In this document: piece after piece, positions 47,101 through 59,100 of the stretch
How the letters are laid out: every line of letters begins with the position of its first letter
How positions within the stretch are numbered: the first letter of the stretch is position 1
Assembly (NCBI GenBank): GCA_034509425.1
Contig: JAVTVJ010000303.1
Coordinates: forward strand, 186,001-250,000
Direction: 5' to 3'
DNA from: Eopsaltria australis
Taxonomy: Eukaryota > Chordata > Aves > Passeriformes > Petroicidae
Length of the DNA stretch: 64,000 nucleotides
Program-made: the position numbers and the translations under genes
Notes under the pieces: model-generated
The model's database searches: none
What the model saw: the letters and a program-made list of their open reading frames with translations, nothing else
Told to the model about the DNA's origin: nothing

Positions 47101-50100
47101 GAAACCCCTAAATAGATGACAAGTTTGAAGGAGATGGAGACCAGATTTAATAGAAGAAATGTGAAGTCAGTAAATGCAAGTTAAATGAATTGCAGCGTGG
47201 TCATAAATCTTGGGAATAGCAGTTAGGTCATGTAATCCAGACTTCAGTTCAGAAATTACTCTAAAGAATCGTTTTCTTTGCTCTTTTAAGCTGTGTCAGT
47301 GTAAATGAAGTCAGAATCAGGGCAGGTTTCTATCCCTCAGAGGTGGTGAGTCAGGAGTGCTGCAGAGAAACCACTTGGGTGTCAACCGAACTGGGAAGTG
47401 AAAGATGGGGAGAAAGCCCCAAGGGTTTGGGTTTTAATTTGCTTGTTGTAAACTATCAGGGACTAAAATAGGATGGGAAATTTCCCATAGCAGTTAGTCG
47501 TGTGTTTCCCTCTGAAAACAGTCTGGCTGTGCAGAAACATTCCATATAACTGCACACAGTTGCAACATAGAGAAATTGGCCAGTTATTTGGTGGTAATCA
47601 TGTGGAGATGGGAATAAGACTTAAGTTGGGATTAAGCTGTGACTTTATATGATGTACCCTGGCTATTTATTTGTCCTGTAGCTGTAATGGAGAGTGGGCT
47701 GGGAAGTTCCAAATTGTCTGTACTTCTTTATTTTTTTTTTTTATTTCCTTCTGGCTTGTTGCAGGTCTTTGACTGCAAAGCTCTCTGTATCTGTGTATAT
47801 TTTGAGATGGAATTTTTATGCACTGGGATTTATAATACATGTTCTTTTAAGCAACTTTGTCCTGGGGAGATGGTTCCTGGCATTCCAGGCTGCAGACTGC
47901 ATGGTGGCTTCCCTGATTTTGGGCTTGCAGGGTGTTTGAACACAATGCTGAAACCTTTGCTGATTCCTTTTCTTTGTCAACAATTCGTGATCCATCATGT
48001 TGGCAAACCTGAGCTGAAAGAATTAGTTATGTACCTCCCATAACATTAACAGCATCTACCTAATTTTCATCCTTGACCTCTTTATTTGCTATGAAATGTA
48101 TTCCTAAGGTAATGAATATCAGAATGCAGTTTAAGTATAGTAATGTGACCAGCGGTTCCCCTTTCATAATAAAGGAATATTTGTCTAGATTTGGGCCAAG
48201 CCTTTCCCAGCAGCCCCAGCAGCAGGGCTGACATGGCACCATCACTCAGGACTTTCTATATGAAACTCAGTTTTCACTTCCCAAAACTGACTCCTTGGGG
48301 TTTTTTAGGTTATTTTACTGACTGCTCAGCTTCTCCTTATGAGTTTGTTTAAAATTTCTGTACTTAAAAATGGTTTTAAAAAATCTTGGCCTATTTAAAA
48401 ACTCATGACCTTTTCTATGTCATGGAACAAACTCTCCCCTGTGGGGCTGGTGAGGTCCTGGCACAGGGTGCCCAGAGAAGCTGTGGCTTGCCCCTGGATC
48501 CCAGGAAGTGTCCAAGGCCAGGTTGGGGCTTAGAGCAGCCTGGGATAGGGGAAGGTGTCCCTGCCCATGGCAGGGGGTTGAATGGGAGGATTTTTAAAGT
48601 CCTTTCCAACTCAAGGCAGTCTGTGATTCTGTGGTTGTATTTCATATGTCTTTGGAGGAACTTGATTCTCACATCAAGATGAGTGTGAGGTGATGCTCAT
48701 TGGTTCAGAAAGATTTCAACTCTATTTCAGCCTTTAAAAACAAAGTAAGCGTTGAGCAGCAGTGGGAAATAATTTTGATGCTGTTCCATTCTCCCAGGGT
48801 TTACTTGTAAAAGCTTTTTTTTGTCTTGGTAAAGTATCCCTGCTCCTTCAGTGAGATGCTGCTGCTGTGTCAGCAAAGGGAGTGACTGCAAACCCCTCAG
48901 TTGTCCAAATAACAGATGGGATTTTCATGGTTAATATATTAAGAGACAAGTTCTCCAGTGCCTTCCTGAAGATCTGGCTTGAGTGTTCATTCCGATGGGA
49001 TATTCAGTTCCATAATTCTAATCTTCCTGGGAATCTGGTTGGAATGAGTTAATCGTGTTAGGGAGACTTAGAAACCTTGGTCATCCTGTTTCCTAAACTT
49101 GGTACATACCGAGTTAAGTAATTTCCATCACAATCAATAGGATTGAGTTTTTCACACCCCATAAGGACCATGGAGACTACAAAGTTTCAGGTCTTTGTGA
49201 TTCTTCTGTGGGAAGATATTTTTTCCCCACTGTTTCGTGGTGGAATTTCCAGACAAGTGGGAAAATGTACAAGGTAAAAGAAGAAATGAACTCTATGCAA
49301 AGTGCAGTCGGATGCATGGAGAATGAATGAAAATAGGAAAGAACGTGCTCATTAAGTGTGTGCTCTTGCCTCTAAATCTATGCAAATGACATAATACCAG
49401 ATTACATTCATGCAGTTCCTGCTAGTAGGAAGATGGGATTATGGCTTGTAGGGATAGAAGAGAAGAAAATATTTGTGACTCCTCTGGATATTTTTCTGGG
49501 AGCTTTATGTGGGTTACTTGGTAAGGGTTAAAAATAAATGAGAAAGATGAAATGAAGCCTGTCAGATCTGTCTGTCCCTGTTACCCAGGTACTGGTAAAT
49601 CTGGGTTTGGTTCTGTGTTCTTCCCTGTTTGTGCTTTGGATTAAGGCAAAAATCCAACCCCTCAGTATTAAAGACCTTGTAGTGGTGGTCCCTTAGTGTG
49701 TGCAGGTGGGGATTCTGGGTCGATCAGCTCTGGGGCTGAGTTCCCAGGGTCCCGGGGAGTGTCAGAGACAGCTCTGTCCACCACAGTGAGATTAATTCTC
49801 CTGGTCCTTGGGTCGCTACAGCACCTGCCATGAGAGACCATCAGTGCTGCACCTGGAGGAGAGCATGGCAGGGATTTCCTCCAGGGAATCTCCTGGTCGC
49901 TCCTGCAGCGTGCTCAGCCGCAGGGGAATGTTGGTGAAGGTCTCAGGTTTGGAGGAAAGGGTTCGGATGAGCGCTGTGCCCAGCCCAGTGTCAGGGTGGG
50001 GGGCGTGTTGGGCAGCACCGGGGCTGGCGGGGCTCAGCTCTGTGTGAGCTGCGGTGGCACGGAGGCTCTGCGTTGTTGTTCCAGCCGAGGAGGAGCAGTC

Positions 50101-53100
50101 TGGGGCCGGCACGGGGGAGGGCCCGGCAGGCTGCGGACTTTGCTCGGGACTCGGGCGCAGTTGGCTCGGGGAGGGGGACACGGAGCGCGTCCCGTGCTGT
50201 GGCCGCTCCGCCGGTCGCGGGTGCGTGAGTACAGAGTGGAAAATGCTCCGGGTTCGGGCCATTTGTCTGGCTCGCTGGGCTTGGAACAGGGGCTTCGTGG
50301 GTGTGCTGAAACCAGTTCTCCTTGTCCTGCCTGCTCCTCTCCCAGGATACCTCCCTCGTCCTGCCGAGGACAGAGGTGCTTCCCTTACCGAGTCCTTAGG
50401 GAATCCAGCACAGGGCTCAGCTGGGTCACCTCTGCGGGATCTGTCATTTGTTGTGAGGGTCGTAACAGCTCTGCTGAGCCTTTAAAATGCCCTCAGTGTG
50501 TGTTTTCCCTGAACGTGCCTGCTTCCCACGTGTGGCTGTTTCCCCGCCAGCAGCTCTTCTTGGGGCTGGATATGAGGAAATCGAAGCAAAAGCTTAAATA
50601 CCACAAGTTTAGTGCTTTTATCTTATAAATAAAGTAATGCTTTTGGTGCTTTTCGTTTTAGGATGTGCTTTACAAAAATGTCGCTTGTGTTAATGCAGAA
50701 ACAAAGCTTCTGAAGCTTTACTGAAGCCTGCCCTGGTCTGACTCTGGGAGAAAAATGCTTTGCTCTATTGCTTTGTGCAGACTAATGAACCCTTTTGACT
50801 TGCAGATCTCTTGCCACTGTGAATTAAGTCTTGTATGATGCAAATCTCCCTTTCAGTTATGCTTTTCTTACACCTTGATTTTGAATCTTTCCTTTAGATC
50901 ACGGCTTGCATGACGTTTTTCTTTCTTTTCCTTTCCTTTTGCTGTTTGCAAAGACTCTTGGGAGGATTTGACAGATGTGGTGGAGCAATTGCGCGATGAT
51001 TCCGAAGGTGCGTTCCACACCCACATCTCACAGCTCTTGTTTGTGCTAATCGTTGGCTTCTGCACTATTATTTTGAGCCCGAGTGCAAAATGCAGTTAGT
51101 TTTCCTTTCCAGTGCCAGTAGCTGTGGCTTTCTTGCATTTTCTTGGTGTTGCTTAAATAAATGTTTGTGGGTTTTTTTACTATTACGACCTGAAGTGGAG
51201 GTAGACAAAGTGAATCAGCGAGGGCTATTTGCCTTCTCCTAGATGCTTTCAGAGGCAGTAGTTTCCTGAGCCTGGCAGAAGCACAGCTTAAAAGGTTGCA
51301 GCAACATATGGAAGCTGAATTTTTAAAAATATTTCAGAAATCACCCTGAAGCTGCAGATTTTCTGCAGTATTTCTGTCTAGATTCTTCAGATTTTCTGGC
51401 ACTATTTGCCAAGGCTTGGCAAAAAATTATTCTAAAACTTGTACTGCAAATTTTTGTTAGAACTTGTGAAGTACTAAGCGAGAAACTTATTTATAGTGCT
51501 TCTCTCTGGATTTTTAAAAACGATGCAAATGTGAAATAGTTGAATCCCCAGTGTAGCAAGTGGCCAAGGAAACTGGTACTTTGATGATTAAATACAGCTG
51601 CTCCTGCTTGGGATTCAGGTGTTTGCAGCACGAAAGGCTGATGTTCTCATGCACTGAGCACACTCATCCTTGCTGCTCCTCTTCTATAGTGGTGCCTTTG
51701 ACTGCTGTGCTGGTTCTGTGCCTCCTCAGCCACAGGCAGTGTCCTGCTCTCCTGGCACAACAGCCCAGAGAAGGGCATTTTCCAAGGCAGGCTTTAAGGA
51801 AAAAGAGGGGGTTGAGACCTCTTTTTTTTCATAAAATGTTGTATACGTTGTTTTGCATTTATTTTGTCAGGTGAGAGGTGTTTCTCTGCCGCACGGAAGC
51901 AGCCGTGCTAAATTTCATATTACTTTAGGTTGGTGTTCTTGATGTAAGATGGAGAGCCTTGATGAAATGCTAATGAATTGGCATTGCTTTCAGTGGGTTT
52001 GTTCACTTCTCCAGTGTCTCATCATTCCCTGCCTTTGATCCAAGTTTTAGCTGCATTTTAGTTGCTTCTTCCTTGCTTTAGAGTAAGTATGAGGAGTGAT
52101 AAAATTTGTTGTCACCAAATGAGAAGTACCAAGACCAGTCACAGCTTAACCCTTTGAGATCCTGTATTGCATTGACTCTTCCTTGACTTTCAGGTTCCTG
52201 AGTACAGATTGTACCTTTTAAATAAATTACAGGATTCTCGGATGCTTTTGGAAACACCTTCATGGAAGCAGCTGGTTAGAAAACATGTCTGTTCTGTAGA
52301 AGCTGCAATATTTAAATAAAAAAATATCCTGAGAGTTTGATTCCTTCATTTGAAACCCAAACCCTGTGGAAAGGCAAAGTTCAAGAGCTAGGGATTTACT
52401 TTTGAAGGTTTATGACATGGGCTGTGTAGGAAAGGCCGGGCAGAGGTTTTGCAGTTAGGGGCATGAGGAGGAAGTTGGAGAAGGTAGCAGCTCAGATGGA
52501 GCGTGCCAGGCCCACACCAGGATCAGGTTTGTCCCAGCTTAAAGCCAACCTGACAGTTTTACTGGGTAAAACTCAGTTTTGCGTGCCTACCCTGCCTACC
52601 CTGGGTGTGCGTGGTGCAGTACATAGAACAGGAGTATCAATTACTGAGGATTTAATTTGTGGAATAAACCTTAGGGATTTTATCCAATTTCACACTACAT
52701 AAGCTATTTGGTTTGCAAGGTGAGAATCTTGGGTAAACTGCATGTGCAGAGCATGATTGCTCCCAGCAGACTAAAGAAGCGGAATCCTTTGCTTAGCATG
52801 ATATGAAATGATAATTTCTATTGAAATTAGCTAATAACCACAGCCAAAGGAGCATTTTCCTTGGTGCTCTCTTGTACGGTACCTTTAATTCTGCCTTAGG
52901 GATTGGTTTGCCACCCCAGCAGAGTCACTGTGGATGCCTTGCTACCATCAGATCAGCAGCCTTGGCTAGTGAGGAAATGTGATGAGAGAGGATGAGGAGG
53001 AGGTCCCTGTGTGTTGGCAATACTGTGCCTGACTTTTTCCTGAGTCTCCATTCCTGGTGATGGTGACTTTTAGCTACACTACAGGTCATAAAATGGATTG

Positions 53101-56100
53101 GAAATCCAGAGCAGGTCATGTCCTCAGGGTACCTCCAGATCAGCCAGACCCACCACCTTCAGGCAGCAGTAGTCCTGAAAGGCAATAAAAACTCCTCACG
53201 AAGCTGTCTTTCTGCAGTCCAGTGCTGCTCTGAGCACTGCACTCCTAAATGGATACTTTGAAGTTCTCTGAGCTATGGAAATAAATTTAGAAAAGGAGAC
53301 TTCTGGTGCTGCTTCACTCTGAAGAAGAAGGGGGATGAGAGAAGCTCTGTCCTGAGCTGCTTTTGGAGAGACTGAACAAATGAGCCGTGCTATCAGGTTT
53401 GGATGCTGGCACTGCCCCGGCTCTTGCCTTTCCCTGTGCTGTGGATTTTTCCCAGCCCACTGTGATGTGCACTTGGGTGTGGGTGTATTAGCTGTGCTCT
53501 TGGCTCTCTTTCTGGCTGGTGGGTGCTGACAGGGTGCCTCTTGCTTAGATCTGTAGTCTGAGGTGTCCTCTGGTCACGTCTCTGCTGCCAGGAGTAGTTA
53601 ATTCACTCATGGAGGCAGCAGCTTGGTTCAAGGCTCCCTGGCAGTTGGCAGCAGCCCTGGATAAATGGGCCTTACAGGAAACTGCCTGCACTTGAGAAGT
53701 GGAGCTCAGAAATTGGGTGTGAGTAGCAGGTGTAAAGGTCTGGATGTTTATAGTATGGTAGAGGAAGAATATAATCCTGGGAGATCTGGGAGTTTGGGAA
53801 TTTAGTATGACCTGTCAGGAGCCATGAAGATCAGAGAGATGAGTGGGAATTGGCTCCATCTTATATCTAAGCTTAAAAAAATAGTCTTGAGGAAGAGAGA
53901 TGCAAGTTGGGATAGAGACACATTGTTGAATTAAGTGTGAGGGGGTCCATGGTGATGTTTAGATGGAAGAACAAACCACAAGTGTAGGATTTTTCCTGGT
54001 TGGTAGCTGGGGATGTGAGTTGGAACAAGTGATGGCCACGGCAGTCAGAGACACGTTGTCAAGGTGCAAAGCACAGGATGAACACCAGGCTCTGAATGTC
54101 TTTTCTTGAAAATAGGGAGCTCCTGTAGTTATTAGAAGTACTAAGGCACCCTCAGTATGATACATTGCCTGTTCCCATGCCATTGTGGCTTTGGCCCTAA
54201 AATGCTAGTTGATGTTGATTTTTCTCCACAAAAGGCCTGCAGAGTGCCTCCTGTGAAACTCCCTGCCCCAAAAATATCTTCAAAACTGAGGAACAAAAAG
54301 AGCCAGGTGGGGTGTTTGCTGAGATCAAACCAATGCTCAGCAGCATTTTCCTTCCCTTGTTGCAGACCCTAATTACCTCATGGCTAACGAGCGCATGAAC
54401 CTGATGAACATGGCCAAGCTGAGCATCAAGGGGCTGATTGAGTCGGCGCTGAACCTGGGCCGCACGCTGGACTCGGACTACGCCCCCCTGCAGCAGTTCT
54501 TCGTGGTGATGGAGCACTGCCTCAAGCACGGCCTCAAAGGTGACTCGGGATGGGCACGAGCCATCCGCGCTGCCTGCGGCGGGGAACAGCACTGCGGGGT
54601 GAAAACAGAGCTCTGCAGCCTGCACGAGACCCAGGAGAGGCTGAGCACGGCCACTGCTCTGATCAAATGCACTGGGCAGGCCAAAGGAAGGCACAAAAGC
54701 CTGCTGGAGGGGGAAGTTGAGGCCCTGCAGGTGCTTGCCATGTTTGAAACAGCAGTTCACTTGTACTGGGTGTAACTCAGTGATCAGACATTAAATTGGC
54801 TTTTGGCAAGCTCGTGACTCCTTTTTCTGCACTTCCTTGTGCTTTAGGAATGCATCCCCTTGCTGGAAGGGGAACTGCAACCCTTTCTCTGCTCTGTCTA
54901 AAAGGAGGTTTGGGCTGTGTGCAGCTCATGGCTTGAAGCTGCTTTTCAAGCAGAGCCTGTGTTTGACTGTGAAATCCTGAGCCACAGCTCAAATGGCCAA
55001 GTAGGGACTGTCCCTTAGGTGCTGCCCTTGCGTGGTAATACCTGGAGATGGGAAGCAGAGGGGTGTGGAAACGGGTGGTCTTCAGGGCCCTTCCCACCCC
55101 AACCATCCTGGGATTCCAGGATACCAAGTGCCTGCCCAGCAGCAGCCCCAGAGGAACCATTCTGGCAGGTTTTGGCTACTTTTTGCTCGCTTGTTTGAGA
55201 ATGCCTTCTATCAGCACGGGTCTAACAGCCTCATTTTTTATTTCTTTTCATTTTTTAGCCAAAAAGACTTTTCTTGGGCAAAATAAATCATTTTGGGGAC
55301 CTCTAGAATTAGTAGAAAAGCTCGTTCCTGAGGCTGCAGAGATTACAGCAAGCGTTAAGGATCTCCCAGGGCTGAAGTAAGTACACTCCTTTACTGCATG
55401 AGTACATAATATGGGTTTTATTGTGATAAGGATTCTGAAGAAGGGAAGGAAAGGCAAACAGAACCTTTAGGAATACATCTGTCACCTTCTGCAGATAAAA
55501 ATGGATCATTGCTCTCTTACTCTTGATGAAGGATCTGCAGCAGGAGAGCACAGGTTATATTCTTGCTGTGTTAAGGATGTGGCAACTTATGGGCAGCAGT
55601 TCATTTACTGCTAGTACCTAAGGAGCGGTGATGTGCGTCAGGCATGGGAACAGCTTTTACTGAGCATTTACAAAGTCAGACTCAGGAGGAAGGGAATTAA
55701 CAGGACGGTTGTAGCAGTTTAAATAGTTTTGAGGCTGATGTAGGTAATTGTTCTTTAACTAACTTCAGGTAAAATGTATGTGAGAGGGAAGCTTAGGCAT
55801 CAAACTGAAGAAGACAGTTTGTGTTAAAGAGGGGAGGCAAAAAGCCACAGGAAGCATATATTATGTGTAAAAGTTTAGTAGGATTTTCAGACATCACATT
55901 CAGGCTTGCCTATTTCATAGTAAAAGAAATGGGAAGAAGCTTTCAGCCTGGAATAGAACAAATGGGTCAAGAAGCTTTTCTATGAGCAACAGGACTAGGG
56001 AGGGAGTCATCTTTGCTGAAAGAATAGGTGACTAAATTCAGTAAATTGTTTTTGGGTTAGTATTTAGTCATGTACATATGGACAAGTGCTGTTCCTGGAG

Positions 56101-59100
56101 ATCTGTGCAGGACTCCTGCAGCAGCTGACAGGACCAGTGCTGTGCCAGAGGTCCTGTTACCTCTTCCTGTTGTAGAGCATTGCAATAGAAAATAAATGGA
56201 AGCAAAGAACAGTTTTAGAGTGTGTTTCTAAACCTTGTGTTCACAGTGACCCTTGGGCAGTGCCAGGTGCTGTCAGTGAGTCAGGAGTGGGCAGTACTGG
56301 CCATGGCTTCCTTGGGCTGCTGCTGCTCGTGCCAGCTGAGGTCAGACATGCAGATCAGTGTGCTCCCAGTGGCTGGGAGAAAAGAGGGGAAGCACTGGAA
56401 CTTGAGCCCATGGCATCCTGTGAGGGCATTCCGGAGCAAAGCACCTGAGGAGAACAGCACTGAGTTGGTGTTCTGAGCTGTCTGACCGGATTCCCAGCCA
56501 GCCTGACCCACGCCAAGGAGTGGTGTTGGGCAGCTGTGCTGGTGTGTGCATGTTCCTGTGACTTAGGCAGAATTGCTTGTGACTCAGAAGGTGATGAGCT
56601 GAAGCAGCTGATCTGTCTGGCAGCATCCAGCAGGGATAATCAGGGAAATCTTTTTACTATGGCAAGAAAAAACATCATGAGTTAAGAGAGAAACAGTGAT
56701 GGCTTAATGGGTCTGGACCTATTTGTGCTTCCATACCTTGTATTTCTCTGTTTGCACCAGTGCCAGCTCTGTGTTGAAAGTGCAGAAACTTTAGGTAGGG
56801 TGGGGTTTTTAGAGCTGTTGGTGACTGTGCCTGGCAATGTTTGTTTCTGGCCTTTGCAGGACACCTGTGGGCAGAGGAAGAGCTTGGCTTCGCCTGGCTC
56901 TGATGCAGAAGAAACTTTCAGAGTACATGAAAGCCTTGATTAACAGAAAGGATCTTCTCAGGTGAGTGCTGGACTCATCCTCACTTAGGTTCACTTCTGC
57001 TGTCTTGTAAGATCTTGATCATCTTTCCCATCTCACTCCTCTGTCTCTCTTGCCCTGCATCCCACAGTGAATTTTATGAGCCCAACGCACTGATGATGGA
57101 AGAGGAAGGTGCCATCATTGCTGGCCTCCTCGTAGGTCTGAACGTCATCGATGCCAACTTCTGCATGAAGGGAGAGGACCTGGACTCCCAGGTACTGGGT
57201 ATTCAGTTAATGGATTTGTTCTGCTCATTTAAATTGCAAAATTCATTATTTTTGCATAGCTTACTGATGTAACGAAGCCTTGCTGAAGCTCAGCAGGTGC
57301 TGATGTTCTAACTCTAAACTTCCATACCTGGCAGCAGCGGGTTGGTCTTAGAAACCAAATGTTTCATGCAAAATGCAATTTTTTCTTCTCCAGGTCGGAG
57401 TTATCGATTTCTCCATGTATTTAAAAGATGGGAACAGCACGAAAGGCAGTGAAGGGTAGGTGCACACACAGCTGTCCTGCTGTTCCCCTCCTGGGAATGT
57501 GTGTTCAAGTGTTCCAGGCTGCCCTATTTCTTTTTTCCAGAGATGGTCAGATAACTGCTATTTTGGACCAGAAGAACTATGTAGAAGAACTCAATAGACA
57601 TCTAAGGTAAAACATGACCTCTTGGCTCTTTATTATCTTGTAGAACAGAAGACAAAACAGGTTTTTAAGAAGTGAACTAATTACTGTAGGGTTTTTTTGT
57701 CTTCAACAGTGCTACAGTAAACAACCTGCAGGCCAAGGTGGATGCCTTGGAGAAATCCAACACAAAGCTGACTGAGGAAGTAAGTGTCATGGAAAACCAC
57801 TGGATGCTTTGGCCTTTGGGAGTTAGGGATGAACCAGGGAGGGAGGGGTTCCTTTTAAATGTCTGGTGTACAGAACGAGGGGTGTTTAATGATGGAACTG
57901 GAATAGCTGACTTGCCAAGGAATTTCACTGGCTGTCGCTACTGAGCACAAGCTGGAAAGTCAACTGGATGTTCATGTACATTTGCAAAAAGTGAAGGAAA
58001 AAATGTTATTGTATAAGTGAAATGTCCAGCCTGAGCATGAGAAACTGCAGGTATGTGAGGCACAGGTGCAGTCTGTGTTTCAGCAGGGGTTTGCAGCTCA
58101 TTAGTGATGGCATAAATGTCATAAAATGCTTTGGGGTCAGTTCCCTGACAAATGGGTGACAGACGGTGTTACCTGACAGAATGAGTGGCTTTTGGTGGAT
58201 TAGTTGCACAGTGATGTGGTGCCAGGAGATGAATTTCAATGGTGACTGCAGTATTTTTGGGGGTTTGGTAAGGAAGTTGCCAAGGGAAGGCTGCAGTGTG
58301 ATGCTGTGGTGACAGCACTTGTGCTGTGCCAGGCAGGTGGAAGGCAGGTGAGCACATTAGACATCACAGCCGTGTGTGTGTTGGGTCTGAGCTCTGCCAA
58401 GGATTTGCACTTGCATCTGGGAGTTCTGTCTGGGTTTGTCACAGGATAGCATCGGCTGATCCTTGGAATGTCTCTGAGCTGCTCCTGTGCGTGAGCCTTA
58501 TGTGAGTTGTGAGTTACAAAGCCAGAAGGTGTTTCTGAAGTTACTTTTGCCTTTGACCATACACTTACAATAATCTGCTGGTCTGCAGTGCTATCATGCC
58601 TGGGAATTCCTCTGAGCCAGGTGTCCCCTCCCTCAGGGTGCTGCGTGCTGCTTGCCCTCCATTTCCAGCCAAATCTTCTTCATCTGATGGGGTCAAGAGA
58701 GACACAAACCAGTGAAGTATGTTCTGGATGCGTTACTGTTGTGTTTTGTTCCCAGCTTGCAGTTGCCAACAACAGGATCATTACACTGCAGGAAGAGATG
58801 GAGCGGGTTAAGGAAGAAAGTTCCTACATCCTGGAGTCCAGTCGGAAGGTTGGTGTGTTTGTGTGCATGTGAGCCCTGGGGCAGGCCCAGCCTGAACACC
58901 TTGTTTGGAACAGAGTTTATTTCCCTCTGTGTCTCACACAAACCCCACAGTGCATTAGAGGAACAGCAGGTGGGCCCCGTGCAGGGGGAACAGATGGGCC
59001 CTGGCCACAGGGAGTCCTGCCTGGCCATAGGGGTGGAGCTGGGAGCCTGCGCAGAGCCGCGAGCTCCCACAGCTCCTGGCTCGCTGGGCAAGGTGTCAGG

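Larger units (their letters stand above)
44078..50953 (+). other. RUFY3: RUFY3 large intron
   Basis: About 6.9 kb between the MSALT exon and the optional exon. It contains a CR1 fragment (48438-48634), a 17-bp perfect palindrome (46159-46175) in AT-rich sequence, and a CpG-island-like block (49980-50290). No other gene is supported. Confidence 0.7.

Noticed and set aside
50085..50224. Internal RUFY3 coding exon in the intronic CpG island
   Set aside because: Acceptor and donor look fair, but the outgoing phase does not match the next exon, and the product has no family similarity.
54540..54775. Continuation of the RUFY3 RUN exon past 54539
   Set aside because: A GTGACT donor at 54540 joins in phase to 55259 and restores the family sequence AKKTFLGQN; the read-through is intron.
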